64,000 nucleotides of DNA, from contig CAJYTK010000007.1 of the NCBI GenBank assembly GCA_913777615.1, positions 124,001 through 188,000 of the forward strand. Reading direction: 5' to 3'. This document shows positions 33,239-42,052 of the stretch, in pieces (the stretch's first letter is position 1; every line of letters starts with the position of its first letter). The DNA is from an uncultured Agrobacterium sp. GTDB taxonomy: Bacteria > Pseudomonadota > Alphaproteobacteria > Rhizobiales > Rhizobiaceae. A model generated the notes under the pieces. The model worked only from the letters and a program-made list of their open reading frames with translations, had not been told where the DNA came from and made no database searches. The position numbers and the translations under genes are program-made.

Positions 33239-36200
33239 TCAGCTGCAACCACTCGTCGCACCGCACGTGTCGCACTTCTCGCAAGTCCCATTCCGGACCA
33301 TCGTGAAGTTCTGGCACTCGGAGCACATGTTGCCCGTATAACCTTGGGCGATCGAGCGCATGCGGCGTTCGTTTTCCACCTTCTTGGCGTCGGCCTTGGC
33401 AGAGGCTGCGTCCGCTGCGGCCTTGTCCGAGAAGAGGCCGGTCGCGCTCTGTTCTGTTTCGGTGACTTCCTCTGCAATCTCTTCGGCCAGTTCGCGGGCG
33501 CGTTCCTCATAGTCACGCTTGAAGGCGACGACTTCCGAGGTGGCGACTGAGACTGTTGCTTCCAGCTTGCGGGCTGCGTTGCCGGAAATTGCCGTCACAT
33601 TGGCCGAGGCGCGGGCAGGGGCTGCCGTTGCCGAACCCTTAATTTCCGCCGAGCCGCGTTCGCTTCCATTGTTGGAGACGAGCGTTGGCTTGTAGCCGCG
33701 GGTCAGGCCCTTGGAAACGACATCTGCCTTGCCTTCGGACACGCCTCGACCGAGTGCGGTGTTGGAGAAGTCCGACGTATCGACATGTGCCAGGTCATGG
33801 CGGCCGAGATAGGAGATGGCGAGTTCGCGGAACACGTAGTCGAGGATCGACGTGGCGTTCTTGATCGCGTCATTGCCCGTCACCATGCCGGCAGGTTCGA
33901 ACTTGGTGAAGGTGAAGGCGTCGACATATTCTTCCAGCGGCACGCCATATTGCAGGCCGAGCGACACGGAAATCGCGAAGTTGTTGATGAAGGCGCGCAG
34001 TGCCGAGCCTTCCTTGTTCATATCAAGGAAGATTTCGCCAAGACGGCCATCGTCATATTCGCCGGTGCGAAGGAAGATGGTGTGACCACCGATCTTGGCC
34101 TTCTGGGTGTAGCCCTTGCGGCGGGTCGGCAGCTTTTCCTGGCTGCGAACGACGCGCTCGATGATGCGCTCGACGATCTTTTCGGTGATGGTGACGGCCT
34201 GGGCTGCCTGTGGCTGAGCCAGCAGCTCTTCCATGGCGTCTTCGTCGTCCTCATCTTCCACCAGCGAGGCGTTCAGTGGCTGGGAGAGCTTCGAGCCATC
34301 GCGGTAAAGTGCGTTGGCCTTCAGTGCAAGCTTCCAGGACAGCATGTAGGCTGCGCCGCAATCTTCAACCGTCGCATCGTTCGGCATGTTGATGGTCTTG
34401 GAAATCGCACCCGAGATAAAGGGCTGTGCCGCCGCCATCATCCGGATGTGGGATTCGACCGAGAGATAACGCTTGCCGATCTTGCCGCAGGGATTGGCGC
34501 AATCGAAAACCGAGAGATGCTCGTCCATGAGGAACGGCGCGCCTTCCAGCGTCATCGCACCGCAAACGTGTACGTTTGCTGCCTCGATGTCCTTCTTCGC
34601 AAAGCCGAGATGCTCCAGCAGGTTGAAGCTCATGTCTGTGAGTTGCTCGTCGGAAACCTTCAGCGTCTCTTTTAGGAAGTCCGCGCCAAGCGTCCACTGG
34701 TTGAAGACGAACTTGATGTCGAAGGCGCTCTTGAGCGCGCCATTGACAGCTTCGATCTTCTCATCGGTGAAGCCCTTGGCCTTCAGCGAGCCGGGGTTGA
34801 TGCCGGGCGCCTGGTTCAGGTTGCCGTGGCCGACAGCATAGGCTTCGATCTCGGCGATCTGGCTTTCGGAGTAGCCGAGCGAACGCAGCGATTCCGGAAC
34901 CGCACGGTTGATAATCTTGAAGTAGCCGCCGCCTGCGAGCTTCTTGAACTTTACGAGAGCAAAGTCAGGCTCGATACCGGTCGTGTCGCAATCCATGACG
35001 AGGCCGATCGTACCAGTTGGCGCGATAACGGTGGTCTGGGCGTTGCGGTAACCGTTCTGCTCGCCAAGTTCCAGCGCCTTGTCCCAGGCAGCAACGGCGT
35101 GCTTGATCAGGTCCTGATCAGTGCAATCGGCATGGATCAGCGGAACCGGGTTTACCGACAGGCCTTCGTAACCATAGGCAAGGCCCTGGGCCGCACGGCG
35201 GTGGTTGCGGATGACGCGCAGCATGTTGTCGCGGTTCGGTGCAAAGCCTGGAAATGGGCCAAGCTCGCCTGCCATTTCAGCCGACGTTGCGTAGGATACG
35301 CCGGTCATGATGGCGGTCAGGGCGCCTGCAATCGCACGGCCTTCATCGCTGTCATAAGGAATGCCCGACGACATGAGCAGACCGCCGATGTTGGCGTAGC
35401 CGAGGCCCAGTGTGCGGTATTCGTAAGAGCGTTCGGCAATCTGACGCGATGGGAACTGCGCCATCATTACCGAGACTTCGAGAACGACGGTCCACAGGCG
35501 AACGGCGTGCTCGTAATCGGCAATGTTGATCTTCTTGGTAGCGGCGTCCTTGAACTGAAGGAGGTTCAGCGAAGCAAGGTTGCAGGCCGTATCGTCGAGG
35601 AACATGTATTCCGAGCATGGGTTGGATGCACGGATGGAGCCGGCGGCAGGCGAGGTGTGCCAGTCGTTCATGGTGGTGTTGAAGTGCAGGCCCGGATCGG
35701 CAGAGGCCCAGGCGGCATGCGAGATCTTTTCCCACAGGTCGCGTGCCTTCAGCGTCTTCATCACCTTGCCGTCGCGGCGGGCGGTGAGGTTCCAGTCGCC
35801 GTCGCTTTCGACAGCGCGCAGGAAATCGTCCTTCAACGAAACGGAGTTGTTGGAGTTCTGACCAGACACAGTCAGGTAGGCTTCCGAATCCCAGTCGGTA
35901 TCATAGGTCTTGAATTCGATATCCTTATAACCCTGCTGGGCGAACTGGATGACGCGCTTGATGTAGTTTTCCGGAACCTGATCCTTCTTGGCAGCGCGGA
36001 TTTCGCGCTTCAGGGCAGGGTTCTTGGCAGGATCGAAGCAATCGCCGTTATCGCCTTCGCAGTTGATGCAGGCCTTCATGATGGCCTTGAGGTGCTTGGC
36101 GACGATCTTGGAGCCGGTGACGAGGGCAGCAACCTTCTGCTCTTCGTTCACCTTCCAGTCGATATAGGCTTCGATATCCGGGTGGTCGGCATCGACGACG

Positions 36201-37042
36201 ACCATCTTGGCCGCACGACGGGTGGTGCCGCCGGACTTGATGGCGCCAGCTGCGCGGTCACCGATCTTGAGGAAGCTCATCAAGCCGGAGGACTTGCCGC
36301 CGCCGGAAAGCTTTTCGCCTTCGCCACGCAGATAGGAGAAGTTGGAGCCCGTGCCGGAGCCGTATTTGAACAGACGGGCTTCGCGAACCCAAAGGTCCAT
36401 GATGCCGCCTTCGTTGACGAGATCGTCTTCAACGGACTGGATGAAGCACGCATGCGGCTGAGGATGCTCGTAAGCGGACTTGGACTTGGTCAGCTTGCCG
36501 GTGAAGGGGTCGACATAGAAGTGGCCCTGGCCCGGACCATCGATGCCATAGGCCCAGTGCAGGCCAGTGTTGAACCACTGCGGCGAGTTCGGCGCAACGC
36601 GCTGGGTGGCGAGCATGTAGGCGAGCTCGTCGCGAAAGGCGAGAGCATCTTCTTCGGATGAGAAATACTTGCCCTTCCAGCCCCAATAGGCCCAGGTGCC
36701 GGCGAGGCGATCGAAAACCTGACGCGCGTCGATTTCCGAGCCGTAGCGCTCGGCTTCAGGCAGATCCTTCATGGCAGCCGTATCGGCAACGGAGCGCCAC
36801 AGGAAGGATGGAACGTCGTTCTCTTCGACCTTCTTCAGGACCTTGGGAACGCCAGCCTTGCGGAAATACTTCTGCGCCAGAACGTCGGTCGCCACCTGGC
36901 TGAACTGCGCCGGCACATCAATATCCGCAAGACGGAACACGACGGAACCGTCCGGATTCTTGATTTCGCTAATGGCCTTGCGGAATTCGATTTCCGCGTA
37001 AGGCGACTGGCCGGGCTTCGTAAAGCGGCGTTCGATGCGCAT
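33239..37042 (-). CDS. nrdJ: Vitamin B12-dependent (class II) ribonucleotide reductase, 1267 aa
   Basis: It reduces ribonucleotides to deoxyribonucleotides using an adenosylcobalamin-generated radical and works with or without oxygen. The length is that of the long rhizobial NrdJ. Active-site motif NPCSE lies at residues 474-478, and the partner redox cysteine occurs earlier (PHACFIQSV, near 198). The C-terminus carries a zinc-ribbon-like cysteine cluster ([20 protein letters not shown]). A low-complexity A/K/E/D-rich stretch lies shortly before it (about 1200-1240). I chose ATG 37042 (MRIERRF), preceded by AAGGACA; a frame open to 37102 adds an Arg-rich extension without support. The gene stands alone; a NrdR box about 160 bases upstream suggests repression by NrdR. 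Confidence 0.95.
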   Translation of the reverse strand: MRIERRFTKPGQSPYAEIEFRKAISEIKNPDGSVVFRLADIDVPAQFSQVATDVLAQKYFRKAGVPKVLKKVEENDVPSFLWRSVADTAAMKDLPEAERYGSEIDARQVFDRLAGTWAYWGWKGKYFSSEEDALAFRDELAYMLATQRVAPNSPQWFNTGLHWAYGIDGPGQGHFYVDPFTGKLTKSKSAYEHPQPHACFIQSVEDDLVNEGGIMDLWVREARLFKYGSGTGSNFSYLRGEGEKLSGGGKSSGLMSFLKIGDRAAGAIKSGGTTRRAAKMVVVDADHPDIEAYIDWKVNEEQKVAALVTGSKIVAKHLKAIMKACINCEGDNGDCFDPAKNPALKREIRAAKKDQVPENYIKRVIQFAQQGYKDIEFKTYDTDWDSEAYLTVSGQNSNNSVSLKDDFLRAVESDGDWNLTARRDGKVMKTLKARDLWEKISHAAWASADPGLHFNTTMNDWHTSPAAGSIRASNPCSEYMFLDDTACNLASLNLLQFKDAATKKINIADYEHAVRLWTVVLEVSVMMAQFPSRQIAERSYEYRTLGLGYANIGGLLMSSGIPYDSDEGRAIAGALTAIMTGVSYATSAEMAGELGPFPGFAPNRDNMLRVIRNHRRAAQGLAYGYEGLSVNPVPLIHADCTDQDLIKHAVAAWDKALELGEQNGYRNAQTTVIAPTGTIGLVMDCDTTGIEPDFALVKFKKLAGGGYFKIINRAVPESLRSLGYSESQIAEIEAYAVGHGNLNQAPGINPGSLKAKGFTDEKIEAVNGALKSAFDIKFVFNQWTLGADFLKETLKVSDEQLTDMSFNLLEHLGFAKKDIEAANVHVCGAMTLEGAPFLMDEHLSVFDCANPCGKIGKRYLSVESHIRMMAAAQPFISGAISKTINMPNDATVEDCGAAYMLSWKLALKANALYRDGSKLSQPLNASLVEDEDDEDAMEELLAQPQAAQAVTITEKIVERIIERVVRSQEKLPTRRKGYTQKAKIGGHTIFLRTGEYDDGRLGEIFLDMNKEGSALRAFINNFAISVSLGLQYGVPLEEYVDAFTFTKFEPAGMVTGNDAIKNATSILDYVFRELAISYLGRHDLAHVDTSDFSNTALGRGVSEGKADVVSKGLTRGYKPTLVSNNGSERGSAEIKGSATAAPARASANVTAISGNAARKLEATVSVATSEVVAFKRDYEERARELAEEIAEEVTETEQSATGLFSDKAAADAASAKADAKKVENERRMRSIAQGYTGNMCSECQNFTMVRNGTCEKCDTCGATSGCS

Positions 37043-37193
37043 CGTTGGTGTCCTTGTCCGTTGGCGCCTGGTCGGGCGCAAAATATCGTTCCGGTGTCGC
37101 ATGGGCCATGCGCCACCAGTTGTTCGCCGATGAGTTGGAAACGTTCATCTTTGGATGTCGTTCCCTTATGTCGTGGTTATAATGGCCGCAAGC

Positions 37194-37209
37194 ATACTAT
37201 ATATAGTAT
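37194..37209. promoter_or_regulatory. NrdR box upstream of nrdJ
   Basis: ATACTATATATAGTAT is a perfect 16-base palindrome that agrees with the core of the NrdR box (acaCwAtATaTwGtgt). It lies 152 bases before the nrdJ start. NrdR boxes are usually paired; I found no second copy at the expected spacing of 15-16 bases. Confidence 0.7.
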
Positions 37210-37782
37210 TAACAGTTTCTTGTTGCCAGACCCCGCCGCACGTCTTGGCAGCATTCCCGACACATGGACACGCCCTCACGTTCCTCACCCCTCATGGTTG
37301 GAACGCAAGACAACGCGTGAACAGATACAGGAAAGAACCGCAGATGAACCTGCCGATTCCGGTGCCGCCGCAACGTGGGGCTACTTTTAGAAAACGAGCC
37401 GATTCCGTCAAGTGCTAGTTTGTAAGTGTTTATTTACCACAAGATATGGTGTGGATAGGTTGTGGAAAACGGGGAAAGAAAAACCCTCTATAGATTTCAG
37501 TGACTTGCGCAGAATGAGAGCTTTACCCTTACCTTGCGTGAAGCTTGCCTGTCGCAGCGCAGGGCATGAAATCGAGCATTTCCGGGAAGATTCTCGATGT
37601 TGCCAAGCGGCAACATGAGATGTCCTTCTACAGCCAATTGTAGCGTGAGCGGCCTTTATGCACAGGCCTACGACTACATCTAGCGGTCTGTGCAGCTCTT
37701 TCCTCAAAGCATTTAAGTCGATGGCACCTTACGGTCGCAGGCGCGACGGCATGTAGGTTCTCCTTGGACGGTTGATCGCCAT
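37210..37782. other. Gene-poor region between nrdJ promoter and soxR
   Basis: About 570 bases contain no convincing coding sequence in any frame. Visible items are a perfect hairpin (ATGTTGCC-AAGC-GGCAACAT, 37597-37616), A/T-rich DNA around 37395-37490, and a very short leftward open frame with an excellent ribosome site (37729-37752). A SoxR-type promoter at the right end points into this region. Confidence 0.6.
37729..37752 (-). CDS. Possible seven-codon leader peptide (MPSRLRP)
   Basis: On the minus strand AAGGAGA lies seven bases before ATG, and the frame closes after seven codons with TAA. It lies about 25 bases downstream of the predicted start of the SoxR-type leftward promoter. It is too short to claim as a gene on coding evidence alone; the ideal ribosome site and position make it worth noting. 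Confidence 0.25.
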   Translation of the reverse strand: MPSRLRP

Positions 37783-37813
37783 ATGGTAATTCCTCAAGTA
37801 AAGTTGAGGTCAG
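37783..37813 (-). promoter_or_regulatory. SoxR-type leftward promoter containing a SoxR box
   Basis: The SoxR box CCTCAAGTAAAGTTGAGG (37792-37809) has 16 of 18 bases in common with the E. coli soxS operator. Read leftward, it lies between CTGACC (-35, 37813-37808) and TACCAT (-10, 37788-37783) with a 19-base spacer, the overlong spacer that MerR-family activators require. The leftward segment ACTTGAGGAATTA is identical to E. coli soxS. On the other side the box overlaps the soxR ribosome site region. Confidence 0.7.
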
Positions 37814-37818
37814 CAAAC

Positions 37819-38286
37819 ATGACGAGAAAACTTCAGCAGATTCCGCTGGTGCGCGATCTATCTGTCGGGGACGTTGCCGAGCGGGCGGGGGTGGCGGTTT
37901 CGACGCTCCACTTTTACGAGGCCGAAGGGCTGATAAAAGGCTGGCGCAACAGCTCCAATCACCGTCGCTATGGGCGCGATGTGCTGAGACGCATCGCCAT
38001 TATCAAGGTGGCCCAGAGGGCGGGGATTCCGCTCAAGGAAATTCAGCAGGCATTGAATACTCTGCCGGATGGTCGCACGCCGACGGGAAAGGACTGGCAG
38101 AGGCTTGCCACCCATTGGCAGGCCGAACTGGACGACCGTATTGCGCGTCTTACACGACTGCGCAATCAGCTGACCGGCTGCATCGGCTGTGGCTGTCTTT
38201 CGACGGATGAGTGTCCGCTGCGCAATCCGGCAGATATACTGGGTGATAAGGGTGCCGGGCCGGTGCTGCTGGAGCCGGGGCCGTAA
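37819..38286 (+). CDS. soxR: Redox-sensitive transcriptional activator SoxR, 155 aa
   Basis: This is a MerR-family regulator. The N-terminal winged helix (LSVGDVAERAGVAVSTLHFY, then GLIKGWRNSSNHRRY) is followed by the dimer helix and the SoxR-specific [2Fe-2S] ligand set CIGCGCLSTDEC (Cys121, 124, 126, 132; pattern CX2CXCX5C). Oxidation of the cluster by redox-cycling compounds turns the protein into an activator. I chose ATG 37819 over ATG 37783 because the latter would place the SoxR box inside the coding region and adds residues absent from the family. The box lies 10 bases before the chosen ATG, so SoxR very probably regulates itself. Confidence 0.92.
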   Translation: MTRKLQQIPLVRDLSVGDVAERAGVAVSTLHFYEAEGLIKGWRNSSNHRRYGRDVLRRIAIIKVAQRAGIPLKEIQQALNTLPDGRTPTGKDWQRLATHWQAELDDRIARLTRLRNQLTGCIGCGCLSTDECPLRNPADILGDKGAGPVLLEPGP

Positions 38287-38370
38287 GGGGAGATGCGCTC
38301 TGACAGCGCGATGAGACCATATCGCGCCAAACCTCACAGGATTCGACGCGACATGATTTATCTGGGGTGA

Positions 38371-38868
38371 TCAGCCGGGCGCGCCCTTGGCGATTGGCTC
38401 CTGATAGGTGAAGCCCATGTCCCATGGGAAGTAGATCCAGGTATCCTGGCTTACCTCGGTCACAAAGGTGTCGATGGTGGGAACACCGGTTGGCTTGGCA
38501 TAGACGCAGGCAAAATGTGCCTTTGGCAGCATCTCGCGGACTTCCAAAGCCGTCTTGCCCGTATCCGTCAGATCGTCGACGACCAGAATGCCCTCGCCGG
38601 ACTTTTCCAACAGTTCGGGGGAGATGCCCTTTAGCAGAACGGTATCGCCCTGGTTCAAGTAGTCGTGACGGGTGGCGATGCAGACCGTGTCGATGAGGCG
38701 GATGTTAAGCTCGCGAGAGATGATCGCCGCTGGAACGAGTCCGCCGCGGGTGATGCAGACGATGGCCTTGAACTCCTGGTTCAGGCCGGCAAGACGCCAC
38801 GCCAGCGCGCGGGCATCGCGGTGAAACTGATCCCAGGACACTGGGAAGGCTTTATCGGGAAGGGACAT
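38371..38868 (-). CDS. gpt: Xanthine(-guanine) phosphoribosyltransferase, 165 aa
   Basis: It salvages xanthine and guanine with PRPP to give XMP and GMP. The PRPP-binding loop is [14 protein letters not shown] (about residues 87-100), the N-terminal [19 protein letters not shown] matches Gpt, and [16 protein letters not shown] forms the conserved pyrophosphate-binding loop. The C-terminal W-I-Y-F-P-W segment holds the base-binding tryptophan. ATG 38868 gives a protein of the usual length; an upstream ATG at 38886 would add six residues. Downstream it converges with soxR. Confidence 0.9.
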   Translation of the reverse strand: MSLPDKAFPVSWDQFHRDARALAWRLAGLNQEFKAIVCITRGGLVPAAIISRELNIRLIDTVCIATRHDYLNQGDTVLLKGISPELLEKSGEGILVVDDLTDTGKTALEVREMLPKAHFACVYAKPTGVPTIDTFVTEVSQDTWIYFPWDMGFTYQEPIAKGAPG

Positions 38869-39053
38869 GGGTGTCTGCCATCTCATTCAATTGCTGATGG
38901 CTTTGGCTAATAGCGGCAAGAAACGGCAAAAAGCAAGTCTGTGCGTTTGCGGCGATCGTGATCTTGCTCAAGCTGCCTGTGGAGAGGCGGAAATAGAATT
39001 TCCGGCCTGCTCCCTATCAACGTTACAAGAGGCCGTATCCAGCCTATGGAAGA

Positions 39054-39458
39054 TCAGCAGCCCTTGCCACCATTGGCCCATCGCTTGATATCTGCTGAGA
39101 TGCGCGGTGCGTGACCGTCATTCATCACCGGACCGAAAGCCTGAAGATTGGCCGGATTGCCTTCGGCTTGTACCACCAGCATTGGACGCGATTCCGGGCT
39201 GTTGCGTGGAACCAGGAGAATACGAGGACGGCCAGAGAAAGAGTTGAGTTCGGGTGCAAGGCGGTAGGCCTTGAAAGCTGGATCGCCGGACTTGAACCAG
39301 CAGGCATTGGCGCCAAGCGCGATGCGCTCCATCACAGGAAGGGCAGCCTGCGACGCAGCCCTCGGTGGCTCAGGCTTCGGCTGGCATGCAGCAAGTGCGA
39401 TTGCTGCGAAGCCAAGAGCGACAATGCCGACGGAACGTGTGGGAGCGGTGCGGTTCAT
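39054..39458 (-). CDS. Putative lipoprotein, 134 aa
   Basis: The N-terminus MNRTAPTRSVGIVALGFAAI leads into the lipobox LAAC, so Cys25 is expected to be lipidated. The mature part is about 110 residues with a Pro-rich linker (QPKPEPPRAA) and two further cysteines (CWFKSGDPAF and the terminal GGKGC) that could form a disulphide. I do not recognise a named family; similar unnamed lipoproteins are common in Rhizobiaceae. It lies downstream of purQ behind a strong terminator, so it has its own promoter. Confidence 0.75.
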   Translation of the reverse strand: MNRTAPTRSVGIVALGFAAIALAACQPKPEPPRAASQAALPVMERIALGANACWFKSGDPAFKAYRLAPELNSFSGRPRILLVPRNSPESRPMLVVQAEGNPANLQAFGPVMNDGHAPRISADIKRWANGGKGC

Positions 39459-39480
39459 TCTTCAATCCAGCATGAGCGGC

Positions 39481-39510
39481 AAAAAGAAAGCCGGGCTGAT
39501 CCGCCCGGCT
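39481..39510 (-). terminator. Rho-independent terminator of purQ
   Basis: On the minus strand AGCCGGGC - six-base loop - GCCCGGCT is followed by TTCTTTTT, 14 bases after the purQ stop. Confidence 0.85.
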
Positions 39511-39524
39511 CGATGCTTGCGATA

Positions 39525-40196
39525 TCAGGCGGCAATAACGCCAAGCGCCGAGGCAAATATGCCGCGCCCATCCTTGCCGCCATGGGCAGCTTCGATGAGG
39601 TTTTCCGGATGCGGCATCATGCCGAGAACATTGCCCTTGGCGTTGATGACGCCGGCAATATCGTTCAACGAGCCGTTCGGGTTAGTGCCTTCAGCGTAAC
39701 GGAAGACGACCTGGCCATTGTCTTCCATCGCCTTCAATTCGTCAGCTTCGACGAAATAGTTGCCGTCGTGATGAGCAACGGGCGAGCGGATGATCTGGCC
39801 CTTGTCATAGGTGCGGGTGAACTCGGTATCGTTGTTGACGACTTCGAGCTTGACTTCGCGGCAGACGAATTTGAGCGAGGCGTTGCGCATCAAGGCGCCC
39901 GGAAGCATCCCAGCTTCAACCAGAATCTGGAAGCCATTGCACACACCCAAAACCTTCACACCCTGTTCTGCCTTCTCGCGGATCGCCTGCATGACTGGCA
40001 TGCGAGCAGCAATCGCGCCGCAACGCAGGTAATCGCCATAGGAGAAGCCGCCTGGGATGACGATCAGATCGACATCCGGGATTTGCGTTTCCGTCTGCCA
40101 GATGGTGACGGGCGCCTGACCCGAAATCTTCGTCAAGGCCGCGATCATGTCACGGTCGCGATTGAGGCCAGGAAGCTGGACGACTGCGGATTTCAT
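39525..40196 (-). CDS. purQ: Phosphoribosylformylglycinamidine synthase subunit PurQ, 223 aa
   Basis: This is the glutaminase subunit of the three-part FGAM synthase (PurS, PurQ, PurL) in purine synthesis. The class I amidotransferase triad is visible: Cys in [13 protein letters not shown] (near residue 86) and His-x-Glu in [10 protein letters not shown] (near 198-202). [18 protein letters not shown] is a PurQ hallmark. It lies 119 bases after purS, separated by a palindromic repeat element, on the same strand. purL is not in the window. Confidence 0.95.
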   Translation of the reverse strand: MKSAVVQLPGLNRDRDMIAALTKISGQAPVTIWQTETQIPDVDLIVIPGGFSYGDYLRCGAIAARMPVMQAIREKAEQGVKVLGVCNGFQILVEAGMLPGALMRNASLKFVCREVKLEVVNNDTEFTRTYDKGQIIRSPVAHHDGNYFVEADELKAMEDNGQVVFRYAEGTNPNGSLNDIAGVINAKGNVLGMMPHPENLIEAAHGGKDGRGIFASALGVIAA

Positions 40197-40216
40197 GGGC
40201 CTTGGCTCCGAAATTC

Positions 40217-40317
40217 AGAGCATTTCCAGCAGAAGCGCCTGCGATCTTGCATGTGGAAATGCGTCAAACAAAGAGTTGAGAGCTATAAAGGTGAACACCG
40301 TTCACGCAAATTGCTCT
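40217..40317. repeat. RIME-like palindromic element between purS and purQ
   Basis: The element is bounded by AGAGCA (40217) and TGCTCT (40312-40317), and has an inner inverted repeat GCATTTCC (40220-40227) / GGAAATGC (40255-40262), followed by AAACAAAGAG. This arrangement matches the rhizobial intergenic mosaic elements that I know from Rhizobiaceae genomes. It overlaps the purS stop codon at one end. Confidence 0.6.
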
Positions 40318-40558
40318 AGAGGATGGCGATCGCGTAGTTTTCGATGACGGTGTTGGCGAGAAGCTTCTCGCACATCGCCTTCAGGTTTTCTTCGGCCTTC
40401 GCCTTGTCGGTGGCGTCCAGTTCAAGATCGAAGACCTTGCCCTGACGGACCTGACCGACGCCATCGAAACCGAGGCTGCCCAGCGCGCCTTCGATTGCTT
40501 TACCCTGCGGATCGAGAACGCCGTTCTTCAGCGTAACAGTCACCCGTGCCTTGATCAC
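40316..40558 (-). CDS. purS: Phosphoribosylformylglycinamidine synthase subunit PurS, 80 aa
   Basis: This is the small structural subunit that joins PurQ and PurL. It begins MIKARVTVTLKNGVLDPQGK and contains IEGALGSLGFDGVGQVRQGK, both typical, followed by FDLELDATD and the final NTVIENYAIAIL. The length of 80 is usual. It lies 17 bases after purC on the same strand. Confidence 0.95.
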   Translation of the reverse strand: MIKARVTVTLKNGVLDPQGKAIEGALGSLGFDGVGQVRQGKVFDLELDATDKAKAEENLKAMCEKLLANTVIENYAIAIL

Positions 40559-40575
40559 CTGATGGTCTCCTGATG

Positions 40576-41340
40576 TTACTTGACGAGAACCGGGCCCGTG
40601 CCGCGGATCGGTTCATTTTCATTGATGATGCCGAGACGCCGCGCGACTTCCGAGTAGGCTTCCAGCAGTCCACCCATATCGCGGCGAAAGCGATCCTTGT
40701 CCATCTTTTCCTGCGTCTCGATATCCCACAGGCGGCAGCTATCCGGAGAAATTTCGTCTGCAAGGATAATGCGCATCATATCGCCTTCAAACAGGCGTCC
40801 GCATTCGATCTTGAAATCGACGAGCTGAATGCCAACACCGAGGAAAAGGCCGGAGAGGAAGTCGTTGACGCGAATGGCGAGCGCCATGATGTCGTCAAGT
40901 TCGGCAGGGTTGGCCCAGCCGAACGCCGTGATGTGCTCTTCCGAGACCATAGGGTCTTCCAGCGCGTCCGACTTATAATAGAACTCGATGATCGAACGTG
41001 GCAGCACGACGCCTTCGTCGATGCCGAGGCGCTTCGAAAGCGAGCCGGCGGCGACGTTGCGCACGACGACCTCAAGGGGGATCATCTCGACTTCCTTGAT
41101 CAACTGCTCGCGCATATTCAGCCGACGGATGAAGTGTGTCGGAATGCCGATCTTGTTCAGATGCGTGAAGACATATTCCGAGATGCGATTGTTCAGAACG
41201 CCCTTGCCGTCGATGACTTCATGCTTCTTCTTGTTGAAAGCGGTCGCGTCGTCCTTGAAGAACTGGATGAGCGTTCCCGGCTCCGGACCTTCATAAAGGA
41301 TCTTGGCCTTGCCTTCATAGATTCGGCGGCGACGGTTCAT
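40576..41340 (-). CDS. purC: SAICAR synthase PurC, 254 aa
   Basis: It joins CAIR with aspartate to make SAICAR in purine synthesis. The ATP-grasp-like N-terminus [16 protein letters not shown] is diagnostic; [18 protein letters not shown] and the signature [10 protein letters not shown] follow, with [12 protein letters not shown] near the end. It is the first gene of the leftward purC-purS-purQ unit and diverges from the DUF1476 gene. Confidence 0.96.
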   Translation of the reverse strand: MNRRRRIYEGKAKILYEGPEPGTLIQFFKDDATAFNKKKHEVIDGKGVLNNRISEYVFTHLNKIGIPTHFIRRLNMREQLIKEVEMIPLEVVVRNVAAGSLSKRLGIDEGVVLPRSIIEFYYKSDALEDPMVSEEHITAFGWANPAELDDIMALAIRVNDFLSGLFLGVGIQLVDFKIECGRLFEGDMMRIILADEISPDSCRLWDIETQEKMDKDRFRRDMGGLLEAYSEVARRLGIINENEPIRGTGPVLVK

Positions 41341-41588
41341 AGCGACATATCTCTTGTTTTAGCGCCGGTGCGGGTGGCGGTCGTTTCGTTTCTTGAAGCG
41401 GTCCCATAACGGAAAAGAAGCGACTTCACAATGCGACGGCACGCGGTTGTTTGCAATTCTTCAACCCTGTTTTTGGCTCTTCCAAGGCATCATTCCAAAG
41501 TTACGCTTTTTCAACAGTTGTATTGTAGAACAGTGTTGTCCCGACCAAGAGGACGCAAATAACGATACAAGTAAAACGGGGTATAGTC

Positions 41589-41930
41589 ATGGGTCTGAGA
41601 ACGCGCGGTAAAGCGCTTGAGAATCTTTATTTTCACGAAGAAGAACTAAGCTTCCGCCTTCACGGGCTGCGCAGCAGGTTGATGGGGCTGTGGGCCGCCT
41701 CCCTGATGCACAAGGAAGACGCGAACTCCTATGCAACAGAGATCGTTTCCACTTCCATCGGTAGCGAAGGCGATGAAGCTGTGTTCAACAAGCTGCATGA
41801 CGATTTCATCGCAGCCGGTGTCGGCGTTACCGACGACGCGATCCATGACCAGATGAGTAGCCTGCTACGCTGTGCCGCCGACGAGCTGCGTGATGGGATC
41901 TCGCAATTCGGCAACAAGCGCGTTGCCTGA
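41589..41930 (+). CDS. DUF1476 protein, diverged ATPase-inhibitor zeta homologue, 113 aa
   Basis: The protein follows the DUF1476/zeta layout: an N-terminal EN-LYFHEEELSFRL helix, RSRLMGLWAASLM (matching the hallmark RRNRLLGLWAA), then FNKLHDDFIAAGVGVTDD and a final helix. In Paracoccus and relatives zeta inhibits the F1Fo-ATPase. Here the very N-terminus (MGLRTRGKA) lacks the usual FDDREKAFE start, the part that inserts in F1, so inhibitory activity is doubtful. A DUF1476 gene beside purC is common in rhizobia. The ribosome site is weak. A terminator follows at once. Confidence 0.75.
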   Translation: MGLRTRGKALENLYFHEEELSFRLHGLRSRLMGLWAASLMHKEDANSYATEIVSTSIGSEGDEAVFNKLHDDFIAAGVGVTDDAIHDQMSSLLRCAADELRDGISQFGNKRVA

Positions 41931-41964
41931 CGTTATCGGTCTTGATCACACATATCGACAGATT

Positions 41965-42000
41965 AAATCCGCGCGAGATTTGCTTGCTCGGATTTTTGTT
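41965..42000 (+). terminator. Rho-independent terminator
   Basis: AAATCCG...CGGATTT arms with an inner GCGAG/CTTGC pairing are followed by TTTGTTTT. It ends the DUF1476 transcript; the hydrolase gene converges from the right. Confidence 0.8.
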
Positions 42001-42052
42001 TTACTCTCAATTCATGAAATTTTTGGGTAAAAACAGGTGATTTCGTTCACTG

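Noticed and set aside
34826-36661. A long open frame antisense to nrdJ
   Set aside because: Shadow of the nrdJ codon bias; no ribosome site and no domain features.
37043-37300. Possible cobalamin riboswitch in the nrdJ leader
   Set aside because: I could not find a B12-box-like conserved core; a B12-dependent enzyme would not normally be repressed by B12.
37448-37470. Two DnaA-box-like words (TGTGGATAG and TGTGGAAAA) in A/T-rich DNA
   Set aside because: Each is one or more mismatches from TTATCCACA's complement, there are only two, and no origin-associated gene lies nearby, so an origin of replication is not supported.
37408-37707. A 99-codon leftward frame in the gap between nrdJ and soxR
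   Set aside because: Start is TTG within a non-coding-looking sequence, composition is unlike a protein, and no family features are seen.
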